Counted from the first letter of the stretch, positions 1 to 5,842 are shown. The stretch is 6,966 nt of DNA from Cyclobacteriaceae bacterium (GCA_030589835.1 JAUUZS010000226.1:1-6966); one strand, 5' to 3'. Notes: generated by a model not told the origin, from the letters alone. Numbers and translations: made by a program.

Positions 1-65
1 ATGGGTATAGAGAAAATAGTGAAGATCAAGAATCTACTGTCACCAGCAATCGTAATTCACTTTAA
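1..65 (+). CDS. C-terminal end of an upstream gene (partial)
   Basis: Reading from base 3, an open frame runs in from the left edge and stops at TAA (63-65), giving a polar, acidic tail that ends SNRNSL. The stop lies 12 bases before the next start codon, the spacing expected inside an operon. Too little is present to name a product. A competing reading is the ATG at base 1, whose frame stops at TGA 88-90 and overlaps the next gene; it would give only 29 residues and is less likely. The call rests on spacing and composition alone. Confidence 0.35.
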   Translation, partial: GYRENSEDQESTVTSNRNSL

Positions 66-77
66 AGTTTTTAAAAA

Positions 78-749
78 ATGCAACTATTGAAAAAAACCAA
101 TCCCACGAAAGCTCAGATAGAACGTGGTGCAGGACTATTAAATAGCATCAATATTGTCGTCAATGTGCTTTATGCAATGCTGATCTTTCAGGTGTTTCTT
201 ATACTTCCCCGCCCTGATGATCCGGAGTTGAAATATCATACACTTGGCCAGATATACAGCGAAAATTTAACTCAGGTTATGGTTATTGTTGTCGGCCTGA
301 TTCTAATTATAATGTATTGGATTCAGTTCAACAGGCAACTGGGAAATTTGGTCAGAAGCTCTCCAATACATGCTTCATTGTCGGTCGTCCAAATGATTTG
401 TCTTATGCTCTATCTCTACTTTGTGCGATTTGATATGGAGTTTGATGGGATGAAACTTGCTTTGCAAATGGAAAGTATATTCTTGGCGCTTGCCGGATTT
501 ATTGGTGCCTATAACTGGCGCTATGCCAGAAAGCTCAAACTAACTTCAGATCAGATTAGCGATGATGAAGAAATGAGCCTTTTCTATAGTCTTTTGCCAG
601 AACCCATGGCTTCATTATTTACATTGCCGTTTGCAGCCTTTGGCCCTATGATTTGGACGATCTCATTTCTATCCATAATTCCAATTGGGTATATTTTGAA
701 GTTGGTAAGAAAGAAATACGATACTACTAAAGAAGATAATAATGTTTAA
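78..749 (+). CDS. Six-helix membrane protein, divergent TMEM175/DUF1211-like
   Basis: This is a 223-residue integral membrane protein. Hydrophobic segments fall near residues 22-43, 66-84, 98-117, 129-148, 176-190 and 190-209, with a charged loop at about 155-168 (SDQISDDEE) and a basic C-terminus. The layout resembles bacterial TMEM175 (DUF1211) potassium-channel proteins: a polar Trp segment in helix 2 (MYWIQFNRQ, 79-87), helix 4 ending in W-R-Y-A-R-K (147-152), and a final helix pair. The family's helix-1 signature, Arg followed three residues later by Phe-Ser-Asp, is not conserved: after Arg16 the matching positions read Leu20-Leu21-Asn22. Channel function is therefore only a hypothesis from topology and local similarity recalled by eye. 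The start is supported by the short gap after the upstream stop and by an A-rich leader. The next gene begins 11 bases after the stop, suggesting co-transcription. Confidence 0.75.
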   Translation: MQLLKKTNPTKAQIERGAGLLNSINIVVNVLYAMLIFQVFLILPRPDDPELKYHTLGQIYSENLTQVMVIVVGLILIIMYWIQFNRQLGNLVRSSPIHASLSVVQMICLMLYLYFVRFDMEFDGMKLALQMESIFLALAGFIGAYNWRYARKLKLTSDQISDDEEMSLFYSLLPEPMASLFTLPFAAFGPMIWTISFLSIIPIGYILKLVRKKYDTTKEDNNV

Positions 750-760
750 AAACAGTTTTT

Positions 761-1261
761 ATGACGAACCAAGCTGAAATCTCCAAATCTCGGTTAATTC
801 TTGGTGGCGTCATTTTAGTGGTTGGATTTATGAGCCCTTTACTCATACCTCTTGTTACACGAACTAATTGGTCTGTTGGAGTTAAAACCACAATATCTGG
901 CTTGCTTGCATTTGGAATCCCTGAAGTTTTTATGCTTATAGCTGTGGCGGTTTTAGGTAAACAAGGCTATGAATTTTTGAAAGGAAAGGCTTTAAGGTAT
1001 TTAAAGCGATTTGCTCCTTCAGATTCTGTGAGTTTAGTACGTTATCGTATTGGCTTGATTATGTTTAGTTTTTCTTTGCTCGTAGGTTGGGCGCAACCTT
1101 ATTTAGGTCACTATTTATCTTTCTTCACCGAAATACCGCTCTGGTCTTATATTATGGGGGATTTCATATTTATATCCTCATTTTTTGTATTAGGGGGTGA
1201 TTTCTGGGACAAGTTTAGCGGATTGTTTAATCATAGCGTAAAAGTAGTTAAACAATTATAG
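761..1261 (+). CDS. Conserved four-helix membrane protein (transporter-suffix-domain-like)
   Basis: This 166-residue inner-membrane protein has predicted helices near residues 12-32, 43-65, 96-116 and 127-147. Between helices 2 and 3 lies a basic, probably cytoplasmic segment with the pattern L-K-R-F-A-P-S-D-S-V-S then R-Y-R-I-G-L (81-99). The last helix ends in the motif F-V-L-G-G-D-F-W-D-K (142-151). I recognise this combination (KRFxPxDxVSxxRYRIGLxMF and LGGDFWDK) from a conserved bacterial family annotated 'transporter suffix domain-containing protein'. That name comes from memory, and no substrate or activity is known to me. The gene starts 11 bases after the preceding membrane-protein gene and is probably expressed with it. 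No hairpin terminator is visible after the stop, only a short T run. Confidence 0.8.
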   Translation: MTNQAEISKSRLILGGVILVVGFMSPLLIPLVTRTNWSVGVKTTISGLLAFGIPEVFMLIAVAVLGKQGYEFLKGKALRYLKRFAPSDSVSLVRYRIGLIMFSFSLLVGWAQPYLGHYLSFFTEIPLWSYIMGDFIFISSFFVLGGDFWDKFSGLFNHSVKVVKQL

Positions 1262-1394
1262 CTTTTTGAAGTTATTTATTGGCGACAAAAGCAGATAATT
1301 ATATGGTATAAATTAATTCACCAATGGAAGATTTTTTTTATAAATTAACCTGCACATTTAGCAATAGGGGAAGATATTTTTCCATTTAGGTTCG

Positions 1395-2363
1395 ATGATT
1401 AAATCTACTATCTATATTTTGATAATGATCATAAAATACATACAGAGGCGGCCTTCGTTTTGGAAATTAATTTTTATAGCCTACGTATTTTTTACTTTTT
1501 TCACGTTTCGAAGTATGGCCCAGGAGCTGGAGCCTCGCGCATTGACCAACCTTCCGGTGGGAATGAACTTCGCAATGGTGGGCTATGGATTTGGGCAAGG
1601 AAATACCCTGCTCGATCCTGCAATACCTATTGAAGATTTGAGCGGTAAAGTGCATACCATTATTGGTGCCTATGTACGCGCTGTTAATATTTTTGGTTTG
1701 TCAGGTAAAATTGACGTTGTAGCACCTTATGCCCTTGGTAATTGGGAAGGTAAATTATCGGGTATTGATACGACAACACAACGATCGGGGATGGGCGATT
1801 TAAGGTTTCGAATTTCATTCAACTTTCTTGGCGCTCCTGCGCTAAAAAAATCGGAATTTTCCGGTTACAAACCTGAAAACATATCAGGGTTGAGTTTGCA
1901 GGTGATCGCTCCCACGGGGCAGTATTTTCCGGATAGATTAATTAACCTCGGTTCAAACAGGTGGGTGTTTAGACCTCAATGGGGATTTGCCAGAAATGTA
2001 AATAATTGGATACTGGAGACCTACATCAGCACATGGATATTCACCCGTAATTCAGATTTTTATGGAGGGAATGAATCAAAACAAAATAACCTTTATGCCA
2101 TTAAATTTCATGTTATTCGATCTTTGCGAAAGGGAATGTGGATAGCTGTTAATACCGGTTATGCCATTGGGGGAAAATCATATATCAACGGGGAGGAAAA
2201 GGATACAAGGATTTCAACATTTCGAACAGGAATCACTTATTCCATGCCTTTGGGGATGCACCATTCGCTTCGATTTACAGGCATAAGCGCCATTCGCCTG
2301 GAAAAAGGAAGCGATTTTGATGGATTCTTTGTCAGTTATCTATATCAGTGGGGAGGGAATTAA
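1395..2363 (+). CDS. Outer-membrane beta-barrel, Phenol_MetA_deg/'transporter' family
   Basis: The product is 322 residues long and probably forms an outer-membrane barrel. A hydrophobic stretch (25-38) ends at Ser-Met-Ala (40-42), giving a likely signal-peptidase cut before Gln43. The mature part shows the signatures of the family called 'putative MetA-pathway of phenol degradation' (PF13557 by recollection): P-R-A-L-T-N-L-P-V-G-M-N (47-58), G-M-G-D-L-R-F-R (132-139), L-G-A-P-A-L (145-150), P-T-G-Q-Y (173-177), INLGSNRW (183-190) and alternating aromatic strands to the end. The family name reflects one gene cluster; the substrate is unknown and phenol degradation should not be inferred. Start choice is uncertain. 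The first ATG gives an unusually long N-terminal region. The in-frame ATG at 1425 (Met11) would give a more normal signal peptide. An AGG at 1388-1390 slightly favours the first. No partner catabolic genes are visible nearby. Confidence 0.85.
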   Translation: MIKSTIYILIMIIKYIQRRPSFWKLIFIAYVFFTFFTFRSMAQELEPRALTNLPVGMNFAMVGYGFGQGNTLLDPAIPIEDLSGKVHTIIGAYVRAVNIFGLSGKIDVVAPYALGNWEGKLSGIDTTTQRSGMGDLRFRISFNFLGAPALKKSEFSGYKPENISGLSLQVIAPTGQYFPDRLINLGSNRWVFRPQWGFARNVNNWILETYISTWIFTRNSDFYGGNESKQNNLYAIKFHVIRSLRKGMWIAVNTGYAIGGKSYINGEEKDTRISTFRTGITYSMPLGMHHSLRFTGISAIRLEKGSDFDGFFVSYLYQWGGN

Positions 2364-2485
2364 AAACTAAAATAACAAGTTGGACAATAAAGTGTTATAA
2401 ATAAGTAAATAGCTGAACATTAAAATGACAGATTTAAATTCACACAATTTTTTTTAACAAACATTTTTAAAATAAAAAGTAAATC

Positions 2486-2953
2486 ATGAAGAAGACAGTA
2501 TTAGTATCACTTGCAATTATTTTTTCGTCAGTGCAACTTTTTGCACAGTCAGAAGACGATTATATTGAGATCGTCAGAGACGTATTGAAAACAGAGAAGA
2601 AAGCAGTAATTGCCGAGGTAATGGAATTGAGCCCCACCGAAAGCGCCGCATTCTGGGAGTTGTACAACGAGTATAATTTTGCAAAGTCAAAGGTTTTGAA
2701 CCAACGCGTTGCATTAATAAAGGATTTTGCCGCCAATTACGAAAATATGACTGATGAAAAGGCAGATGATTTATGGAAAAGCACCCTGGCATACCAGCAG
2801 GAATTATTAAAGCTGAAGAAAAAATATTATGGTAAGTTCAAGAAAATTATACCTGCAGGAAAAGCTGCCATGTACTTCCAGGCCGAAAACAAGATAGAAG
2901 CAATGGTTAATGCTACCCTGGCTATGGAGATTCCCTTTATTGAAACGAAATAA
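2486..2953 (+). CDS. Small secreted helical periplasmic protein, function unknown
   Basis: This 155-residue protein begins with a clear Sec signal peptide (MKKTVLVSL... ending Leu-Phe-Ala) with predicted cleavage between Ala20 and Gln21. The mature part is helical and highly charged. It contains E-L-S-P-T-E-S-A-A-F-W-E-L-Y-N-E-Y (47-63), V-A-L-I-K-D-F-A-A-N-Y (75-85), a Lys-rich helix L-K-L-K-K-K-Y-Y-G-K-F-K-K (108-120), and F-Q-A-E-N-K-I-E-A-M (131-140). The pattern, with an LSPxExxxFWxLYxEY opening, resembles a widespread family of small exported proteins reminiscent of the LTXXQ/Spy-CpxP type of helical periplasmic protein. This is resemblance only, and no metal site or chaperone activity can be read from it. 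The full length appears intact. The leader is A-rich without a Shine-Dalgarno. It lies 122 bases after the barrel gene and is followed by a long imperfect hairpin. Confidence 0.8.
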   Translation: MKKTVLVSLAIIFSSVQLFAQSEDDYIEIVRDVLKTEKKAVIAEVMELSPTESAAFWELYNEYNFAKSKVLNQRVALIKDFAANYENMTDEKADDLWKSTLAYQQELLKLKKKYYGKFKKIIPAGKAAMYFQAENKIEAMVNATLAMEIPFIETK

Positions 2954-2970
2954 GAAAAAAATCAGGAAAG

Positions 2971-3075
2971 AAAATGCCAGCCCAGGGCTATTGATATTGA
3001 AAGTAATACAAGCTTTATCGGTGTAGCGCCGATTGCTTAATTCAGTTTTCAATAGCAATAGGGAACGGGCATTTT
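2971..3075 (+). repeat. Long imperfect hairpin between the helical protein and DUF4136 genes
   Basis: The spacer folds on itself over 105 bases. AAAATGCC (2971-2978) pairs with GGCATTTT (3068-3075). CTATTGATATTGAAA (2988-3002) pairs with TTTCAATAGCAATAG (3047-3061) with one mismatch. Inside, AAGC (3010-3013) pairs with GCTT (3035-3038), and ATCGG (3017-3021) with CCGAT (3029-3033) around a short loop. A T run follows (3072-3076). It could act as a transcription terminator or 3'-end stabiliser for the preceding gene, or be a decayed mobile repeat. The base pairing is seen directly; the role is inference. Confidence 0.6.
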
Positions 3076-3186
3076 TCAGATTCTGTAAAAGAATCAATTA
3101 ATTAATAAATCATAAGCAATGGTTAAATAATTAAGTTAAATTCAATATAGATTTAAACATTGTTTCAATTACTAACAATATAAATT

Positions 3187-3786
3187 ATGAAATATCTAGT
3201 AAGTATCTTGCTCCTCAGCGTTATTTTCCTGGGAGCTTGTTCAAGTATTAAGGTCACATCGGACTATGACAAAGAAGCGGATTTTACAAAGTATAAGACT
3301 TTTGAATATTACGGCTGGGCAGAAGAAAGTGACAAGATCCTCAATCGATTTCAGAGGGAAAGAATAGAAGCGGCTTTCGGTGACGAGTTCGCTAAGCGCG
3401 GATTGAAATATGTAGAAGGGAATGGCGATATGGTAGTTTCACTTTATATCGTTGTCGATAAAAAAACAAGCACCACGGCCTACACCAATCATTACGGAAT
3501 GGGTGGATATGGATATGGCGGAGGAGGCTGGTATGGCGGTTATGGAATGGGTTATGGAGGTATGGGAATGGGAATGGGAGGATCTTCCACTACTACGTAT
3601 AGCGAAAATGACTATTTGGAAGGCACACTGGTAGTTGATGTGTTTGATAAGACGGAGAAAAAAATGATCTGGCAAAGTGTAGGACAAAAAACGGTTGAAG
3701 AAAATCCAAAAAAGGCCGAAAAAAATACCCCCAGGGTGGCATCTGCGATTATGAAGTCCTTCCCGATCAAACCTGTAAAAGAATAG
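3187..3786 (+). CDS. DUF4136 lipoprotein with a Gly/Tyr/Met-rich loop
   Basis: This 199-residue exported lipoprotein has a signal peptide ending in lipobox Leu15-Gly-Ala-Cys18, so it should be lipid-anchored in the envelope. The body matches the DUF4136 family: S-D-Y-D-K-E-A-D-F-T-K-Y-K-T-F-E (25-40) near the start, G-D-M-V-V-S-L-Y (80-87), and Y-L-E-G-T-L-V-V-D-V-F-D (143-154) followed by I-W-Q-S (161-164). Between the middle strands sits a low-complexity insert (about residues 104-132, bases 3496-3582) made almost only of Gly, Tyr, Met and Trp. Such insertions are common at this point in the family, but this one is long and rich in Met. The biochemical role of DUF4136 is unknown to me. The start is supported by the immediate signal peptide. 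A 233-base spacer with a hairpin separates it from the upstream gene, so it may have its own promoter. Confidence 0.9.
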   Translation: MKYLVSILLLSVIFLGACSSIKVTSDYDKEADFTKYKTFEYYGWAEESDKILNRFQRERIEAAFGDEFAKRGLKYVEGNGDMVVSLYIVVDKKTSTTAYTNHYGMGGYGYGGGGWYGGYGMGYGGMGMGMGGSSTTTYSENDYLEGTLVVDVFDKTEKKMIWQSVGQKTVEENPKKAEKNTPRVASAIMKSFPIKPVKE

Positions 3787-3807
3787 CTCGACTTTAGTAT
3801 CTAAGTT

Positions 3808-3846
3808 ATAATATTCTTGCCTACCGGACAGGCAGGCGTGTATTAT
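3808..3846. repeat. REP-like palindrome, copy 1
   Basis: The 20-base unit TGCCTACCGGACAGGCAGGC (3818-3837) is partly self-complementary (TGCCT with AGGCA) and is nested in a second inverted pair, ATAATA (3808-3813) with TATTAT (3841-3846). It is GC-rich in an AT-rich spacer. Its core recurs 71 bases downstream with two substitutions, so this is a repeat family rather than chance structure. Confidence 0.6.
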
Positions 3847-3870
3847 TTGGCAAAAGTTTGGAGTGAACTA

Positions 3871-3921
3871 AAGTATAGAGTGCCTGCCTGCCTACCGGCA
3901 AGGCAGGCACTCTAAATACTT
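3871..3921. repeat. REP-like palindrome, copy 2, with strong hairpin
   Basis: TAGAGTGCCTGCCT (3876-3889) is a perfect 14-base inverted repeat of AGGCAGGCACTCTA (3901-3914), with an 11-base loop. An outer AAGTAT (3871-3876) can pair with ATACTT (3916-3921). The 20-base core at 3889-3908 matches copy 1 at 18 of 20 positions. There is no T tract immediately after the stem, so an intrinsic terminator in the plus direction is not clearly indicated, although a strong stem between two genes could still limit read-through. Short GC-rich palindromes of this type behave as REP elements in many bacteria; no RAYT-type transposase gene is in this window. Confidence 0.7.
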
Positions 3922-3950
3922 AAAACTCTAGGCACTTTATTATTACGCTT

Positions 3951-4703
3951 ATGAAGATGCATCTTCCTTACTCCTTTATTTTATTGGCATTGGTTGTGTC
4001 ATGCACCTCTGCAAATAAAGAGCACCCCCATGCAGTAGATGACGAATTGTATTCCATGCCTGGTATCGGTCATGGCCTAATTCAATCGCCAGTAAATATT
4101 CTTACTTCTACCCTTCAGGATGCTGCTGAGCATGAAATTGAAGTAACTACTGTTCATAAGGATAAGGTGACCGCAGTAGTAAATAAAGGGCATACCATTG
4201 AGCTGGAATTTGAGCCCGGTACTGAAGCCCTTTTTGATGGGCAATATTATGAATTTAAACAAGCTCACTTCCACACACCCTCAGAACATCAGATCGATGG
4301 AATGACTTTCCCAATGGAATTGCATTTTGTATGTGCCCACAAAGAAATGGATCAGGAGAAACCCGAGTATCTTGTCGTAGCGGCGTTTTTTAAAATGGGA
4401 AAAGAAAACAAATTCATTGATGGATTTATTGACAAAATCCCTGAACATGAAAATGATACCGTTTCACTTGCAGATACCCCGGTTTACCTTGACGATCTTA
4501 TAGGCGAAATCAATCCCAACCGAAAATACTATTATTACAAGGGTTCCTTGACTACCCCACCTTACACCGAAACTGTCAATTGGCTTATTCTCCGTGATAT
4601 TATTAATGCCTCTCCAGAACAGATAAAAATTATAAATGATTTGGAAGGGAATAATGCGCGTCATGTTCAGGGCATGTTTGGCAGGGAAATCGAAGCAAAT
4701 TAG
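3951..4703 (+). CDS. Alpha-class carbonic anhydrase, lipoprotein
   Basis: This 250-residue enzyme interconverts CO2 and bicarbonate. A signal peptide ends in lipobox Val15-Val-Ser-Cys18, so it is lipid-anchored in the periplasm or outer membrane. Alpha-class landmarks are present: QSPVNI (45-50); G-H-T at 80-82, where His81 matches the proton-shuttle His64 of human CA II; zinc ligands His106 and His108 (A-H-F-H-T-P-S-E-H) and His125 (E-L-H-F-V); the supporting Glu112 and Glu123; and Ser-Leu-Thr-Thr-Pro-Pro (199-204) with gatekeeper Thr201, followed by N-W (210-211). The enzyme therefore looks catalytically complete. Two departures stand out. The usual N-terminal Trp/Tyr-Gly...Gly-Pro-x-x-Trp segment before QSP is missing, and the Cys usually found after Thr-Thr-Pro-Pro in bacterial members is Tyr205, so the common disulfide cannot form. 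Met1 and Met3 are both possible starts. The gene follows two REP-like palindromes and appears to be transcribed alone. Confidence 0.93.
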   Translation: MKMHLPYSFILLALVVSCTSANKEHPHAVDDELYSMPGIGHGLIQSPVNILTSTLQDAAEHEIEVTTVHKDKVTAVVNKGHTIELEFEPGTEALFDGQYYEFKQAHFHTPSEHQIDGMTFPMELHFVCAHKEMDQEKPEYLVVAAFFKMGKENKFIDGFIDKIPEHENDTVSLADTPVYLDDLIGEINPNRKYYYYKGSLTTPPYTETVNWLILRDIINASPEQIKIINDLEGNNARHVQGMFGREIEAN

Positions 4704-4966
4704 CTTTTATAAACCCTGCTGAAGTTTCCACCTTAGAAAATGAATAGTCTTCGACGATGATTTTCTGATCAAATGAATATTAGGCCTACGCGCTTGTATT
4801 CAATTGCTGAAGATTGATTTACACCAGTTTAATGAATACCTCGTAGGTAAGACTGCGTATTTGTGGTGACCATGGTGTAAATGTCAGAAAAGCTTTTTTT
4901 TCGTCATCAGCGTACGATACTTGGAGATAATCGGTAAGGACACCCCAAATAAATATCAAGGATATT
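4704..4966. other. Intergenic stretch without a convincing gene
   Basis: Only weak structure is visible. AGAAAAT (4735-4741) can pair with ATTTTCT (4760-4766) after the carbonic anhydrase gene, a poor terminator candidate. ATTTACACC (4817-4825) is a perfect inverted repeat of GGTGTAAAT (4874-4882), 48 bases apart. A minus-strand open frame at 4819-5004 (61 codons from ATG) crosses this stretch. Its product is not recognised and it has no clear ribosome site, so it is not called as a gene. Confidence 0.45.
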
Positions 4967-5116
4967 GCAGTGTCAATATACTCTTCATTAATTGAATGTA
5001 CCATCGATTTCTTTACGATTCCTTTAATCCACCATGATTATATTGGAAACACCAAATTATTATTATAAATGATATTTTTATGTAGAGATTTGACCTTATG
5101 GACATATTCTAATTAA
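4967..5116. mobile_element. Possible decayed copy of the adjacent MITE-like element
   Basis: The last 25 bases (5092-5116) match the right end of the neighbouring element (5239-5263) at 20 of 25 positions, at an offset of exactly 147 bases. Weaker similarity continues for 10 more bases to the left. At 4971 a TGTCAATA resembles the left-end core TGTCCATA, which would give this copy a length of about 150 bases, close to its neighbour. Both carry TAAATGAT (5066-5073 and 5200-5207). The interior and left end match poorly, so this may be an old degenerate copy, or only a duplicated right end. Confidence 0.35.
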
Positions 5117-5255
5117 AGCCTGTCCATAAAATCAAGTGTCTCAGCTAGAAAGTTCGAATTCAAGGCTTGTGAAATTCGAAAAATGTGAGTTTACATATGT
5201 AAATGATCATTTTGAGGATGAACATAACGCAGAAATCGGACTTTATAGACAGACT
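5117..5255. mobile_element. MITE-like element with terminal inverted repeats
   Basis: The left end AGCCTGTCCATAAAATC (5117-5133) and the reverse complement of the right end, AGTCTGTCTATAAAGTC (5239-5255), agree at 14 of 17 positions, and all three differences are transitions. The 139-base segment is flanked by CTAATTAA (5109-5116) and CTAGTTAA (5256-5263), a 7-of-8 match that could be a target duplication. The end sequence resembles insertion-sequence ends of the GAGxCTGTCxATAAA type, so a non-autonomous derivative is likely. It holds no transposase. The interior is rich in palindromes: TTCGAATT (5153-5160) with AATTCGAA (5173-5180), TTTACATATGTAAA (5190-5203) and AAATGATCATTT (5201-5212). 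An open frame at 5136-5375 starts inside it and runs out of it, and is probably spurious. Confidence 0.55.
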
Positions 5256-5263
5256 CTAGTTAA

Positions 5264-5649
5264 TCCTGATTTCTGTTTTCAGATCAGAAATTTCAACCCA
5301 GGACGAAGCGGATTAATTCGGATTTTGATCTACTTCATTTTCATGTGTGAAAATGCTTCATTCCAATCTCTGTGAAGAATGCCCTTTTCGACTTTTAATT
5401 ATTGTATCCTACATTAAATATCATCCATTTATATCCTTTGATCTTCGATGTCTTATAAATTTTAGAAATAATAAAATGAATGTTTGTCAAGGTAAACTCC
5501 AAAAATAATACCGCTAAACTTTACCAACACTATACCTGATAAGGCGAAAATAAGTAAACTATACCGTAAGGCCATCTCATTTCAAATGCTACTAACCAAT
5601 TGAGATGCAAGACATTAAAATGCTCCTACCATTAAGCATCAACTTTATA
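5264..5649. other. Intergenic stretch with small repeats, no gene seen
   Basis: No convincing coding frame is present. CATTTTCA (5336-5343) and TGAAAATG (5348-5355) form a perfect 8-base stem with a 4-base loop. ACTATACC followed by a similar TGATAAGGC or GTAAGGC occurs twice (5529-5545 and 5558-5572), 29 bases apart, with a related AAACTTTACC at 5516-5525. CATCTCA (5573-5579) pairs with TGAGATG (5601-5607). AAATGCT followed by CTA recurs at 5584 and 5618. These could be regulator sites or decayed repeats. Confidence 0.4.
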
Positions 5650-5663
5650 TTGATATATATCAA
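5650..5663. promoter_or_regulatory. Perfect FNR-type box
   Basis: TTGATATATATCAA is an exact match to the FNR-family consensus TTGAT-N4-ATCAA and a perfect 14-base palindrome. Its centre is about 187 bases before the start codon of the multihaem cytochrome, with no other gene between. Crp/Fnr-family regulators binding such sites commonly switch anaerobic respiratory genes. A TTGACA at 5689-5694 lies downstream, but no good Bacteroidota -7 element (TAnnTTTG) could be paired with it, so the promoter itself is not placed. The site match is seen; regulation of the cytochrome is inferred. Confidence 0.55.
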
Positions 5664-5842
5664 AATTCAAATGAAATAAATCATGTTATTGACATTTTGC
5701 ATCGTCTTTTCCAGAGTAAATATCCTGCTTTATTCTGTATTAAATCCATACAAACTAATTGGTAGCTGTAAGAGGTGTATCTAATTTTATGCGTAAAGAA
5801 ATTAACTATTAATATATTTTTAATGAATAACTTTTCCTTATT

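Noticed and set aside
1307..1348. Direct repeat TATAAATTAA twice (1307-1316 and 1339-1348) upstream of the barrel gene
   Set aside because: Ten A/T-only bases recurring in an AT-rich spacer are not significant, and no promoter spacing supports them.
1395..2363. Phenol-degradation function for the barrel gene
   Set aside because: The family name comes from one cluster. No ring-cleavage or catabolic genes are nearby, so only an outer-membrane barrel is supported.
2380..2402. TTGGACA followed by TATAAAT as a possible promoter
   Set aside because: The gap between the two is far too short for a sigma-70-type promoter and does not fit the Bacteroidota -33/-7 pattern.
3439..3687. Minus- and plus-strand open frames overlapping the DUF4136 gene
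   Set aside because: Their Ser/His-rich or Met/Glu/Trp-rich products are out-of-frame readings of the Gly-rich repeat. The DUF4136 frame has a lipobox and family motifs.
5136..5375. Plus-strand 79-codon open frame
   Set aside because: It begins inside the MITE-like element and runs through its right end into unrelated spacer. It has no recognisable motif and no ribosome site, so it is most likely a chance frame.
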